Positions 17,448-25,808 of a DNA stretch of 64,000 nucleotides are shown one piece after another; position 1 is the stretch's first letter, and each line of letters opens with the position of its first letter. The notes beneath the pieces were generated by a model. The model worked only from the letters and a program-made list of their open reading frames with translations. It was not told the origin of the DNA and ran no database searches. The position numbers and the translations under genes are program-made. The stretch comes from Streptomyces malaysiensis subsp. samsunensis (lineage in GTDB: Bacteria; Actinomycetota; Actinomycetes; Streptomycetales; Streptomycetaceae): positions 32,722 to 96,721 of the forward strand of contig NZ_JANIIC010000044.1 of assembly GCF_024519315.1 (NCBI RefSeq), read 5' to 3'.

Positions 17448-18089
17448 GTGACAGCCATCGAGCAGACCGAGGCGCGCCCACGGGGTACGCGCCTGCCGCG
17501 CCGAGCCCGACGTAATCAGCTCCTGGGAGCCGCACAGGAGGTCTTCGTCGCACAGGGCTACCACGCGGCCGCGATGGATGACATCGCCGAGCGCGCCGGG
17601 GTCAGCAAGCCGGTGCTCTACCAGCACTTCCCGGGCAAGCTGGAGCTGTATCTGGCCCTGCTCGACCAGCACTGCGAGGCTCTGCTCCAGGCGGTGCGCA
17701 CCGCGCTCGCGTCGACCACCGAGAACAAGCAGCGCGTCGCGGCGACCATGGAGGCGTACTTCGCCTACGTCGAGGAGGAGGGCGGCGCCTTCCGGCTCGT
17801 CTTCGAGTCCGATCTGACCAACGAGCCCGCGGTGCGCGAGCGCGTGGACCGCGTCTCGCTCCAGTGCGCCGAGGCGATCAGCGAGGTCATCGCCGAGGAC
17901 ACCGGGCTGTCCACCGATGAATCGATGCTGCTGGCCGTGGGCCTCGGCGGGGTCTCCCAGGTGGTCGCGCGCTACTGGCTCTCCAGCGGGAGCGGCGTCC
18001 CGCGGGACACCGCCGTGCAGTTGCTCACCTCGCTGGCCTGGCGCGGTATCGCGGGCTTCCCGCTGCACGGAGCCGAGGGCGGCCACTGA
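17448..18089 (+). CDS. TetR family transcriptional regulator
   Basis: A 213-residue regulator. The N-terminal helix-turn-helix reads QLLGAAQEVFVAQGYHAAAM, then DDIAERAGVSKPVLYQHFPG, the TetR consensus. The rest is an all-helical ligand domain, including YFAYVEEEGGAFRLVFESDL. GTG 17448 is preferred to the TTG four codons earlier because the GGGAGGCGGC ribosome binding site lies between them. It precedes the DUF3107 gene in the same direction, an arrangement shared with mycobacterial Rv3208/Rv3208A. Its ligand and targets are not evident. Confidence 0.92.
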   Translation: MTAIEQTEARPRGTRLPRRARRNQLLGAAQEVFVAQGYHAAAMDDIAERAGVSKPVLYQHFPGKLELYLALLDQHCEALLQAVRTALASTTENKQRVAATMEAYFAYVEEEGGAFRLVFESDLTNEPAVRERVDRVSLQCAEAISEVIAEDTGLSTDESMLLAVGLGGVSQVVARYWLSSGSGVPRDTAVQLLTSLAWRGIAGFPLHGAEGGH

Positions 18090-18240
18090 GCGCACATCCC
18101 GGCGGCGCGGAGCGGCGAGCTGCCGTGTTCGCTGCGGGCGTGCGCCCGCGGCCCCGGGGGATGTCCGGGCGCGACTAATGTGTGCTGGGTACAGCGCGGA
18201 TGGCCGCGCTACCCCAATTGACCGTCGGAGGGACAAGGCC

Positions 18241-18468
18241 GTGGAGGTCAAGATCGGCGTGCAGCACGCGCCCCGCGAGATCACCTTGGAGAGCGGGCAG
18301 TCTGCCGAGGAGGTCGAGCGCCTGGTGGCCGAGGCGCTCGGCGGCAAGGCTCAGGTGCTGGCACTGGAGGACGACCACGGCCGCAAGGTCCTGGTCCCGG
18401 CCGACCGGCTCGCCTACATCGAGATCGGCGAGCCGACCGCCCGCAAGGTCGGTTTCGGCGCGGCCTGA
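18241..18468 (+). CDS. DUF3107 family small protein
   Basis: A 75-residue protein beginning VEVKIGVQHAPREITLESGQ and containing the family's ALGGKAQVLALEDDHGRKVL and VPADRLAYIEIGEP. It corresponds to DUF3107, whose mycobacterial member is TB9.4 (Rv3208A). Function is unknown; the fold looks like a small beta-rich domain. GTG 18241 follows GGAGGGAC with good spacing. A 15-base direct repeat (GCGGCCTGAGGGTTT, 18461-18490) straddles the stop codon, and a perfect hairpin terminator follows. Confidence 0.88.
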   Translation: MEVKIGVQHAPREITLESGQSAEEVERLVAEALGGKAQVLALEDDHGRKVLVPADRLAYIEIGEPTARKVGFGAA

Positions 18469-18493
18469 GGGTTTGCGGCCTGAGGGTTTACCG

Positions 18494-18539
18494 ACGGCGG
18501 CGGGGTTCGGTGGAGCAGTCCACCGAACCCCGCCGCCGT
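18494..18539. terminator. Hairpin terminator, 21-bp perfect stem
   Basis: 18494-18514 pairs perfectly with 18519-18539 around a GCAG loop, just after the DUF3107 gene. Confidence 0.85.
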
Positions 18540-18686
18540 TTGCGCGCGCTCACACGCCCCCCGCTCGCCGGGCGCCACAGACCGCCCCCGCCGAAAGGGT
18601 TGCCTCCGGTTGGGCACGGGTAGGACGGGCTCGACCGGCACGTGATCACCTATCGGTCCCGGTCCGCTCACGGGAAGGACGCGCCA

Positions 18687-18959
18687 ATGCTGTTCTGGGA
18701 AGCGCTCGCCTCGGTACTGATCGGTCTCGTCATCGCGTACGGGGCGCTCCACCGGCTCCCCCGAAGGCTGCCCGCGCGGCCGCTCGTCCTGTCCACCGGC
18801 CCCGCCGCCGCGCTGCTGGGCGCTCTGCTGACCCATACGGTGCTGGGCTCGGGCCATACGGCGGCGGTGCTGTTCGTGGCGCTGGTCTTCTCGGCTGCGC
18901 TGCTGTCGCTGCTCATCCGTCCCGCCAGGACGCGCCGCGGGCGTTCGGTCCCGGCGTAA
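18687..18959 (+). CDS. Small integral membrane protein, unknown function
   Basis: A 90-residue protein with three hydrophobic helices: ALASVLIGLVIAYGALH, AAALLGALLTHTVLG and AAVLFVALVFSAALLSLLI. It ends in a basic tail ARTRRGRSVPA that should lie in the cytoplasm. ATG 18687 follows a GGAAGGAC ribosome binding site. I do not recognise the family. It faces the convergent ferritin-like gene. Confidence 0.7.
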   Translation: MLFWEALASVLIGLVIAYGALHRLPRRLPARPLVLSTGPAAALLGALLTHTVLGSGHTAAVLFVALVFSAALLSLLIRPARTRRGRSVPA

Positions 18960-19062
18960 GACCTGTCCAGCCGGGCTCCGGAGCACCACCGGCCGCCGAA
19001 GCCCCCCGTTCCGTTCCCTCGCCGTCCGGTACCGGCGGCCGTCCGGGACTGGCCGTGCGGGC

Positions 19063-19875
19063 CTAGGCGGCGAGCCCCAGGGCGGCCATCCGTTTGGTGT
19101 GGGCCTCGGTGATCCGGGAGAACATCCGGCCCACCTCCGCCAGGTCGAACCCGTCGGCCACCCCGCCGACCAGCATCGTGGAGAGCGCGTCGCGGTCCGC
19201 GACCACCCGCTGGGCCTGCGACAGCGCCTCGCCCATCAGCCGCCGCGCCCACAGCGCCAGCCGCCCGCCGACCCGCGGATCGGCCTCGATCGCGGCACGC
19301 ACCTTCTCGATCGCGAACGAGGCGTGTCCGGTGTCGTCGAGCACCTGGAGCACCAGATCGCGGGTGTCGGAATCCAGCCGGGCCGCGACCTCGCGGTAGA
19401 AGTCGCTGGCGATCGAGTCGCCCACGTACGCCTTGACCAGGCCCTCAAGCCAGTCGGACGGCGCGGTCTGGCGGTGGAACCCGTCCAGCGCCGCCGCGAA
19501 CGGCTCCATGGCCGCCGTCGGCTGCTCGCCGATCGCCGAGAGCCTGCCCCGGAGCCGCTCGAAGTGCTGGAACTCGGCGGACGCCATCTTCGCCAGCTCC
19601 GCCTTGTCCTCGAGCGTGGGCGCCAGCTTGGCGTCCTCCGCCAGCCGCTCGAAGGCGGCCAGCTCGCCGTAGGCGAGGGCGCCGAGCAGATCCACCACGG
19701 CGGCCCGGTACTGCGGATCGGCGGCCGCCGTGTCCCAGTCCTGGGCGGCGATCCCGGTGGGCTCCGGGGCCTTCTCCCCGCCGCCCTTCCCCGAAGCTGC
19801 GTGGTCCCCGGCGCGGTCCCCGGTGGTCGCGGCGGGCGTCTCAGCGGGCGTCTCAGGCGTGTCAGGCGTCTCCAT
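19063..19875 (-). CDS. Ferritin-like fold protein
   Basis: A 270-residue protein with a disordered Thr/Pro/Ala-rich start and a helical ferritin-like domain from about residue 45. Likely metal ligands appear in the usual spacing: YGELAAFERLAED, then EFQHFERLRG, then SDFYREVA and TGHASFAIEKV. Such proteins may be di-iron hydroxylases of the MiaE type or iron-binding proteins; the mycobacterial counterpart (Rv3210c, from memory) is also unassigned. ATG 19875 is supported by a TATTGT box seven bases upstream, indicating a leaderless transcript; there is no ribosome binding site. Confidence 0.82.
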   Translation of the reverse strand: METPDTPETPAETPAATTGDRAGDHAASGKGGGEKAPEPTGIAAQDWDTAAADPQYRAAVVDLLGALAYGELAAFERLAEDAKLAPTLEDKAELAKMASAEFQHFERLRGRLSAIGEQPTAAMEPFAAALDGFHRQTAPSDWLEGLVKAYVGDSIASDFYREVAARLDSDTRDLVLQVLDDTGHASFAIEKVRAAIEADPRVGGRLALWARRLMGEALSQAQRVVADRDALSTMLVGGVADGFDLAEVGRMFSRITEAHTKRMAALGLAA

Positions 19876-20181
19876 GGAGCGCACAATAGCCCGCTCCGCG
19901 CCCCGGGGAAGGGCCTGGTCAGCCATGCCCCCGGATGCCCCGCATCGGACAGCCCGGTCACAGATGCGTACTTCCGGGGTACAGTGATAAATGCGCCCGT
20001 CGAGTATCGGCGGGTTGTTCCACGAATGCGGATGCCCGGTCGGTGGCCCGATCGGCTCCAAACCCGACCGCCCTCCGCGCGGCGCGCATCTGCGAATGCG
20101 CACGGCAGGAGGGACCCGCTCGCGGCGTGATCGCTCGAGCGAAGGCCGTGGTCCCGCGCCGAACCAGCCGCCCCCAGGCTG
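19876..20181. promoter_or_regulatory. Divergent promoter region and helicase leader
   Basis: These 306 bases separate the divergent ferritin-like and DEAD-box helicase genes. On the plus strand a TACAGT box followed by GATAAAT (about 19981-19993) is a reasonable promoter for the helicase; that would leave a leader of roughly 190 bases with no gene in it. Long leaders are common on RNA-helicase genes, but no known riboswitch is seen. Confidence 0.4.
19883..19888 (-). promoter_or_regulatory. -10 box TATTGT, likely leaderless start
   Basis: TATTGT on the minus strand stands seven bases before the ATG of the ferritin-like gene. Confidence 0.5.
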
Positions 20182-22680
20182 GTGCACCCGGGCGCCGTGC
20201 GACCCCCTTCGCCGCCTCCCGCCGCGCTCACAGAAGAGGCAAACATCCTGACCACCTTCCGAGAACTCGGGATCCTCCCCGAGACGGCCGAGGCCCTGGA
20301 AGCCGTCGGCATCACGTCCCCGTTCCCCATCCAGGAGATGACGCTTCCGGTCGCCCTCTCCGGCACCGACGTCATCGGCCAGGCCAAGACCGGCACCGGT
20401 AAGACGCTGGGCTTCGGCCTCCCCCTGCTGGAGCGCGTCATCGTCCCCGCGGACGTCGAGGCCGGCCGGGCCAAGCCCGAGCAGCTGTCCGACGCCCCGC
20501 AGGCGCTCGTGGTCGTCCCCACCCGCGAGCTGTGCCAGCAGGTGACCAACGACCTTCTGACCGCCGGTAAGGTCCGCGCCGTCCGCGTCGTGTCGATCTA
20601 CGGCGGCCGCGCCTACGAACCGCAGGTCGAGGCCCTGAAGAAGGGCGTCGACGTGGTCGTCGGCACCCCGGGCCGGCTGCTGGACCTGGCGGGCCAGAAG
20701 AAGCTGCGGCTCTCCGCCGTCAAGGCGCTCGTCCTCGACGAGGCCGATGAGATGCTCGACCTGGGCTTCCTGCCCGACGTCGAGAAGATCATCCAGCTGC
20801 TGCCCGCCAAACGCCAGACGATGCTCTTCTCGGCCACCATGCCGGGCCAGGTCATCTCGCTGGCCCGGCGCTATATGTCGCAGCCCACGCACATCCGGGC
20901 CACCGCGCCGGACGACGAGGGCGCCACCGTGGCCAACATCACACAGCATGTCTTCCGCGCCCACTCCCTGGACAAGCCGGAGGTCGTGGCGCGCGTGCTG
21001 CAAGCCGAGGGCCGCGGCCTCGTGATGATCTTCTGCCGTACGAAGCGGACCGCCGCCGATATCGCCGATCAGCTCGCGCGCCGTGGGTTCGCCTCCGGCG
21101 CGGTCCATGGCGACCTCGGCCAGGGGGCCCGCGAGCAGGCGCTGCGCGCCTTCCGCAACGGCAAGGTCGACGTGCTGGTGTGCACCGACGTCGCCGCGCG
21201 CGGCATCGACGTCGAGGGCGTCACGCATGTGATCAACTACCAGTCGCCCGAGGACGAGAAGACCTATCTGCACCGCATCGGCCGTACGGGCCGCGCGGGC
21301 GCCTCGGGCACCGCCATCACGCTCGTCGACTGGGACGACATCCCGCGCTGGCAGCTGATCAACAAGGCGCTGGACCTGACGTTCAACGAGCCGGAGGAGA
21401 CGTACTCCACCTCCGAGCACCTCTACGAGCTGCTGAGCATCCCCGAGGGCACCACCGGTGTGCTCCCGCGTGCCGAGCGCACCCGGGCCGGACTCGCCGC
21501 CGAGGAGATCGAGGACCTGGGCGAGACCGGGGGCCGGGCCGGCCGCGGCCGCCGGGCCGCCGCCCCGGCCAAGGAGGAGCGCCCCGCGCGCAACCGCCGG
21601 GTGCGGCGCCGCACCCGTGGCGGTCTGACCCTGGACGGCGAGGGTGCCCCGGAGGGGGCGACGGCGGCCGAGTCCGCCGCCGACACCGCCGAGGGCGCCA
21701 CCGAGCCCCGTAGGCCCCGCCGACGCCGCCGTACGCGCGGCGGTCTGGCGCCGGCCGCCCCCGAGGCGGCCACGGCCGCCGTCGACACGGCGGAGGCGGC
21801 CCAGCCGGAGGCGGAGGCGGCAGACGCCCCCGCCAAGCCGCGCCGCCGCCGCACCCGGGGCGCCGCCAAGGCCGCCGAGTCGGCGACAGCGGCGGTCGAG
21901 ACCGCCGAGGGCGCCACGGAGGAGTCCGCGAGCGCCATCGAGGCGGCGGAGACGGCCGTGGCGACGGCGGAGGCTCCGGAGACCGTGGAGGCCGTGGAGG
22001 CTCCCGCCAAGCCGCGCCGCCGCACCCGCGCCAAGGCAGCCGAGGCCACCGAGACCGTCGAGACGGCCGAAGGCACCACCGAGGCCCCTGACGCCGACGA
22101 AGCCGCCAAGCCGCGGCGCCGGACCCGCGCCAAGGCCGCCGAGGCGGCCCAGACCGCCGTGGAGACGGCCGAGGGTACGACGGAAGCCGCAGAGGCTCCC
22201 GCCAAGCCGCGCCGCCGTACGCGTGCCAAGGCGGCCGAGGCGGCCCAGACCGCCGTGGAAGCGGCCGAGGGCACGGCGGACGCGGTGAAGGCCGCCGGGA
22301 CCGCCGAGGCGCTGCCGGAGGCCGCAGAGGCCCCCGCCAAGCCCCGCCGCCGCACCCGCACCAAGGCAGCCGAGGCCACCGAGACGGCCGAAGGCACCAC
22401 GGAGGCCACCGACGCCGGTGAGGCCGCCAAGCCCCGGCGCCGCACCCGCGCCACCGCCAAGGCCGACACCGCCGACGCACAGCCTGAGGCGGAGGCCGCC
22501 GAGGCTCCCGCCAAGCCGCGCCGCACTCGCGCCAAGGCGGCCAAGGCCGAACCCGAGGCTGGGGCTGAGGCTGAGGCCGGGACCGGGGCCGACGAGGCCG
22601 CGCCCGCCAAGCCCCGGCGCCGGACCCGCGCCAAGGCGGCCGAGGCCGCCGAGGCCGCCGAGGCCGCGGTCGAGGGCTGA
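20182..22680 (+). CDS. DEAD-box ATP-dependent RNA helicase, RhlE-like, with repetitive basic/acidic tail
   Basis: An 832-residue RNA helicase. All core motifs are present: FPIQEM (Q motif), AKTGTGKT (Walker A), PTREL, GTPGRLLD, DEADEMLDLGF, SAT, the second-domain CRTKRTAAD, ARGIDV and HRIGRTGR. The core ends near residue 400. The remaining 370 residues are a tail made of about ten copies of a PAKPRRRTRAKAAEA-like block separated by Glu/Ala/Thr-rich spacers, probably an RNA-binding or condensate-forming region. It should remodel RNA in ribosome assembly or decay. The start is uncertain: GTG 20182, GTG 20197 or a CTG near 20248 are possible, and none has a good ribosome binding site. Confidence 0.92.
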   Translation: MHPGAVRPPSPPPAALTEEANILTTFRELGILPETAEALEAVGITSPFPIQEMTLPVALSGTDVIGQAKTGTGKTLGFGLPLLERVIVPADVEAGRAKPEQLSDAPQALVVVPTRELCQQVTNDLLTAGKVRAVRVVSIYGGRAYEPQVEALKKGVDVVVGTPGRLLDLAGQKKLRLSAVKALVLDEADEMLDLGFLPDVEKIIQLLPAKRQTMLFSATMPGQVISLARRYMSQPTHIRATAPDDEGATVANITQHVFRAHSLDKPEVVARVLQAEGRGLVMIFCRTKRTAADIADQLARRGFASGAVHGDLGQGAREQALRAFRNGKVDVLVCTDVAARGIDVEGVTHVINYQSPEDEKTYLHRIGRTGRAGASGTAITLVDWDDIPRWQLINKALDLTFNEPEETYSTSEHLYELLSIPEGTTGVLPRAERTRAGLAAEEIEDLGETGGRAGRGRRAAAPAKEERPARNRRVRRRTRGGLTLDGEGAPEGATAAESAADTAEGATEPRRPRRRRRTRGGLAPAAPEAATAAVDTAEAAQPEAEAADAPAKPRRRRTRGAAKAAESATAAVETAEGATEESASAIEAAETAVATAEAPETVEAVEAPAKPRRRTRAKAAEATETVETAEGTTEAPDADEAAKPRRRTRAKAAEAAQTAVETAEGTTEAAEAPAKPRRRTRAKAAEAAQTAVEAAEGTADAVKAAGTAEALPEAAEAPAKPRRRTRTKAAEATETAEGTTEATDAGEAAKPRRRTRATAKADTADAQPEAEAAEAPAKPRRTRAKAAKAEPEAGAEAEAGTGADEAAPAKPRRRTRAKAAEAAEAAEAAVEG
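21577..22668 (+). repeat. Degenerate coding repeats of the helicase tail
   Basis: About ten imperfect copies of a block encoding AKPRRRTRAKAAEA are spread over this segment at variable spacing. They differ mostly at third positions, so they are maintained at protein level and are not fresh tandem copies. Confidence 0.75.
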
Positions 22681-22704
22681 CACGGCACCGCGTGACAGCA
22701 CACG

Positions 22705-22746
22705 CCCAGGGGCCCGCACCGCGACACCGTGGTGTGGGCCCCTGGG
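22705..22746. terminator. Hairpin terminator after the DEAD-box helicase
   Basis: A 16-bp stem (22705-22720 with 22731-22746, one G-T pair) with a 10-base loop follows the helicase stop codon by 24 bases. Confidence 0.8.
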
Positions 22747-22775
22747 TGTTCACGTGCCGTTTCCCACGAGCTGTA

Positions 22776-22781
22776 TAGCCT
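22776..22781 (+). promoter_or_regulatory. -10 box TAGCCT, likely leaderless start
   Basis: TAGCCT is followed by seven bases and the ATG of the hydrolase gene, and lies only 29 bases after the helicase terminator, so it is an independent promoter. Confidence 0.5.
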
Positions 22782-22788
22782 CATCCCC

Positions 22789-23655
22789 ATGAGCAGGCCG
22801 CCCTTCCTCACACTGCCCGCGAGCGCCCGCGCGTACCGTCTCCGCACCGCGCGCGGGGAGTTCGCCGTCCATGACGCGCGGCCCGCTTCGGCGGCGCGCG
22901 GGACCGTCCTGCTGGTCCCGGGGTTCACCGGGAGCAAGGAGGACTTCATCGCGCTGCTGGAGCCGCTCGCCGCGGCCGGCTTCCGGGCCGTCGCCGTCGA
23001 CGGGCGCGGGCAGCACGAGAGTCCTGGCCCCCGTAAGGAGGCCGCGTACGCCCGGAACGAGCTGGCCCTGGACCTGCTCGCGCAGGCCACCGCCCTGAGC
23101 GCGGCGACCGAGGACCCCGTCCATCTGCTCGGGCATTCGCTCGGCGGGCTGATCTCACGGGCCGCCGTACTGCGCGACCCGGGGGCGTTCGCCTCACTGA
23201 CGATCATGAGTTCCGGCCCGGCGGCCATCTCCTCCCCGCAGCGCGCCCGGATCAAGCTGCTGATCGACGCGCTGACCGTGATGGACATGGAGTCCGTATG
23301 GCAGGCGATGCGCGAGCTGGATCCGCCCGAGGCGGCCGACGAGGCGACACCGCCCGGGGTGGCGGAGTTCCTGCATCAGCGCTGGCTGGGGACCGTACCC
23401 GAGCAGCTGATCGTCACGGGGCGGCAGCTGTCAGAGGAGCCGGACCGGGTCGATGAGCTGGCGGCGCTGCGGCTGCGCACCCATGTGCTGTCCGGCGAGG
23501 CGGACTACGCCTGGCCGGTGCCGCTGATCGACGAGATGGCCGAACGGCTGGCCGCCCGCCGGACCGTGATCGAGGGCGCCGGGCACTCCCCCAACACCGA
23601 GCGGGCCCACCCCACCGCCGACGCCCTGGTCTCCTTCTGGCGCGACGTGGGCTGA
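22789..23655 (+). CDS. Alpha/beta hydrolase
   Basis: A 288-residue cytoplasmic alpha/beta-hydrolase. The oxyanion motif is VPGFTGSKEDF, the nucleophile GHSLGG, the acid probably in SGEADYAWP and the base in GAGHSPNTE, so the catalytic triad is complete. DGRGQHES follows the second strand, typical of esterases and lactonases. ATG 22789 is supported by a TAGCCT box seven bases upstream and absence of a ribosome binding site. It stands alone between a terminator and a convergent gene. Confidence 0.87.
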   Translation: MSRPPFLTLPASARAYRLRTARGEFAVHDARPASAARGTVLLVPGFTGSKEDFIALLEPLAAAGFRAVAVDGRGQHESPGPRKEAAYARNELALDLLAQATALSAATEDPVHLLGHSLGGLISRAAVLRDPGAFASLTIMSSGPAAISSPQRARIKLLIDALTVMDMESVWQAMRELDPPEAADEATPPGVAEFLHQRWLGTVPEQLIVTGRQLSEEPDRVDELAALRLRTHVLSGEADYAWPVPLIDEMAERLAARRTVIEGAGHSPNTERAHPTADALVSFWRDVG

Positions 23656-23705
23656 ACCCGAGGACGTCGCCGTCGTCGCCGAGCCGGAGGCGGATCGGAA
23701 GGCGC

Positions 23706-24635
23706 TCAGTACTGCGCCTGGAGATGCTCCCAGAACCCGTCCCGCAGGGCGCGCCGCAGATCGGCGTGGGCGCGCAGCGAGAGCCGCAGCAGCCCCTCCG
23801 CGTCGATCAGCAGCTCCTGGTCCACGGAGCCGGGCAGATAGGGGTGGCCCGGCAGCAGGTCCGCGAGGGTCTCCCGACCGCGTGAGGACAGCCACTGGGC
23901 GGCGATCTGCGCCCCGACGAAGCGCACCTCGTCCCGGGTCGGGGCGGGCCCGCACAGCGGCGCGTCGCCGTTCGGCTCGTAGCCGGTGGCCCGCCGGGTG
24001 ACATACGGCTTACAGAAGTCGAGGTCGAAGGTGCGCTGGCTGTCGACCTCCCACAGCAGCGGCTCGGCCTGGTTGCGCCCGTCGAGGGCCTCGATGCCCC
24101 ACAGGTGGACGCGGGCCCCGTAGCCCTGGGCCGCCTCGACGGCGGAGACCAGGTCCTCGTCGCCGCCGATCAGCACGGCGTCGCCGATGGCGCGGTGGCG
24201 GGCGAGGGACTCCAGGTCGGAGCGGATGAGCGAGTCGACGCCCTTCTGCTGGTTGTTGGCGTTGAGGTTGCCGAGCCGGACCTTGACGTCGGGCAGCTCC
24301 GCGATGCTCTGCTGCTCCGCTGTGTGGATCCGGCGCCGGGCGCCGTCGAACCAGTAGACGCGCAGCAGCCTGCTGTCCGGGAAGATCGTGCGCGCCTTGT
24401 CGATGAACGCCTCGATGAGCCCCTCGGCGTCCAGCTCGAACGCGCGGCGGTCCTCCGTGCCCGCGACGAGGCGGCCGGCGGCCGCGTAGACATACCCCGC
24501 GTCAACGAAGATCGCGTGGGTCGAGGGTGTGGTCGCGACCTCGGCGAGCACCCGCTGAAGCAGCTCGTTGGTGCGCTCGATGCCCGCGGCGATCGAGGCG
24601 AGGTCTGGTTGGCCCGGAGGCGTGGCTTCACTCAT
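23706..24635 (-). CDS. NYN domain (PIN-like) putative ribonuclease
   Basis: A 309-residue protein. The NYN/LabA-DUF88 domain covers about residues 40-200: IFVDAGYVY with its first acidic residue, KGVDSLIRSDL and GGDEDLVSAV supply the four acidic metal ligands of PIN-like nucleases. The C-terminal 110 residues (including LSSRGRETLADLLPGHPYLP and a helical end) look like an accessory domain. RNA cleavage is the expected activity; targets are unknown. It is convergent with the hydrolase gene and no hairpin separates them clearly. Confidence 0.83.
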   Translation of the reverse strand: MSEATPPGQPDLASIAAGIERTNELLQRVLAEVATTPSTHAIFVDAGYVYAAAGRLVAGTEDRRAFELDAEGLIEAFIDKARTIFPDSRLLRVYWFDGARRRIHTAEQQSIAELPDVKVRLGNLNANNQQKGVDSLIRSDLESLARHRAIGDAVLIGGDEDLVSAVEAAQGYGARVHLWGIEALDGRNQAEPLLWEVDSQRTFDLDFCKPYVTRRATGYEPNGDAPLCGPAPTRDEVRFVGAQIAAQWLSSRGRETLADLLPGHPYLPGSVDQELLIDAEGLLRLSLRAHADLRRALRDGFWEHLQAQY

Positions 24636-24700
24636 ACGCGGTTCATTCTCCGGGCGGCCTCATGAGGGGCACAACCGGACCCCACCCCCGCCGCCGGAAG

Positions 24701-24745
24701 GTATTTAGGCTGCGAAAAATTTTTATTAGCGTAGGGAATGTTTTC
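24701..24745 (+). promoter_or_regulatory. AT-rich promoter of the 50-residue protein gene
   Basis: A markedly AT-rich island in very GC-rich DNA, including AAAAATTTTTATTAGCGT. TAGCGT (24727-24732) can serve as -10 box; transcription would begin near 24739 and leave a leader of about 110 bases. Confidence 0.5.
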
Positions 24746-24814
24746 GGGGGACGCCCTCGTTGAACAGGTACAGGAGGGCGCGGCAGCGACGCTGCGCGGC
24801 TCCGTACACATCAA

Positions 24815-24848
24815 GTTCTCCTTCAGGAGGATCAGACGAAGGGAGAAG
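24815..24848 (+). promoter_or_regulatory. Hairpin enclosing the ribosome binding site of the small gene
   Basis: TTCTCCTTC at 24816-24824 can pair with GAAGGGAGAA at 24838-24847 (one bulged G), covering the GGGAGAAG that precedes the TTG start. The loop carries a second perfect AGGAGG. This could limit translation. Confidence 0.4.
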
Positions 24849-24850
24849 CC

Positions 24851-25003
24851 TTGCGCTTCGAGATCATGCGCCTTGACGATGTCGATGGCACCGCCATCGA
24901 GAGCACCGTCGTAGACGCCGCCTCCGTCAACCGGATCGTGCAGCAGGCCGCCGCTATCGGCCAGCGCATCTACATCCGCCCAGCCGACACCGTAGCCCGG
25001 TAG
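24851..25003 (+). CDS. Conserved small protein (50 aa)
   Basis: A 50-residue protein starting at TTG 24851 after GGGAGAAG: it begins MRFEIMRLDDVDGTAIES, continues through VVDAASVNRIVQQAAAIGQR and ends IYIRPADTVAR. The sequence looks like a compact alpha/beta unit and, to my recollection, is strongly conserved among streptomycetes, but its function is unknown. It has its own AT-rich promoter, a long leader and a terminator, so it is a monocistronic unit. The codon use is typical of the neighbourhood. Confidence 0.72.
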   Translation: MRFEIMRLDDVDGTAIESTVVDAASVNRIVQQAAAIGQRIYIRPADTVAR

Positions 25004-25034
25004 TGCCGTAAGGCCCTACAGCCGCACAGAGCGT

Positions 25035-25070
25035 CGAGCGCCCCCGTACGCGACGGTACGGGGGCGCTCG
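25035..25070. terminator. Bidirectional hairpin terminator, 15-bp stem
   Basis: 25035-25049 pairs perfectly with 25056-25070 between the small-protein gene and the convergent marC-like gene. Confidence 0.85.
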
Positions 25071-25077
25071 TGGCATG

Positions 25078-25683
25078 TCAGGCCGTGTGGGCCACCTGGA
25101 TGACACCGTTGATGATCTGCTGCACCGCGATGGCGGAGAGCATCATCCCGGACAGCCGGGTGACCAGCACCACTCCGCCTTCCTTGATCACGCGAATGAT
25201 CAGCAGGGAGTAGCGCATGGTGAGCCAGAGCACGCCGTGCATGGCCGCGATCGCGCACCACACCGCCACCTGATCACCGACCCCATGGGCGTGCTGGACG
25301 GCGAGGATCACCGAGACGATCGCGCCCGGTCCCGCCAGCAGCGGCATGCCGAGCGGCACGAGCGCGACATTGACGTCCTTGGTCTGGGTCGGCTCGTCGT
25401 TCTTACCGGTCAGCAGATCGAGCGCGATCAGCAGAAGCAGCAGCCCGCCCGCGATCATCAGCGCGGGGACCGAGACATGCAGATAGTCGAGGATCTGCTG
25501 ACCGCCGATGCCGAAGACGGCTATGACGCCGAAGGCGACGGCCGCCGCCTGGCCCGCCATCCTGCGCTGCACCTTGACCGGACGGCCCGAGGTCAGCCCG
25601 AGGAAGATGGGCGTGATGCCCGGCGGGTCCATGATCACGAAAAGGGTGAGAAAGAGGGATCCGAATACGGCGACGTCGAACAC
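25078..25683 (-). CDS. MarC family integral membrane protein
   Basis: A 201-residue, six-helix membrane protein of the MarC/NAAT family. VIMDPPGITPIFLGLT is the family signature near the N-terminus, and PLLAGPGAIVSVI the matching half-repeat later. Despite older annotations as a multidrug-resistance protein, the family's substrate is not settled. The start is GTG 25683. It is separated by 125 bases from the PHP gene transcribed toward it on the same strand. Confidence 0.88.
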   Translation of the reverse strand: MFDVAVFGSLFLTLFVIMDPPGITPIFLGLTSGRPVKVQRRMAGQAAAVAFGVIAVFGIGGQQILDYLHVSVPALMIAGGLLLLLIALDLLTGKNDEPTQTKDVNVALVPLGMPLLAGPGAIVSVILAVQHAHGVGDQVAVWCAIAAMHGVLWLTMRYSLLIIRVIKEGGVVLVTRLSGMMLSAIAVQQIINGVIQVAHTA

Positions 25684-25808
25684 GGTGAATTGCCTTGCGA
25701 GGGACGAGTACGAGGACGAGCGGCGGTGCCGTGCCGATGCGGCACGGAAACGCGGGGCAGGCGCGGGAAGGGGCCGGGACGGGAAGAGCGAGAACGGACG
25801 GGGTCCGC

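Noticed and set aside
19063..22719. Single minus-strand protein of 1218 residues
   Set aside because: Only its last 270 residues are the ferritin-like protein; the rest is antisense to the DEAD-box helicase.
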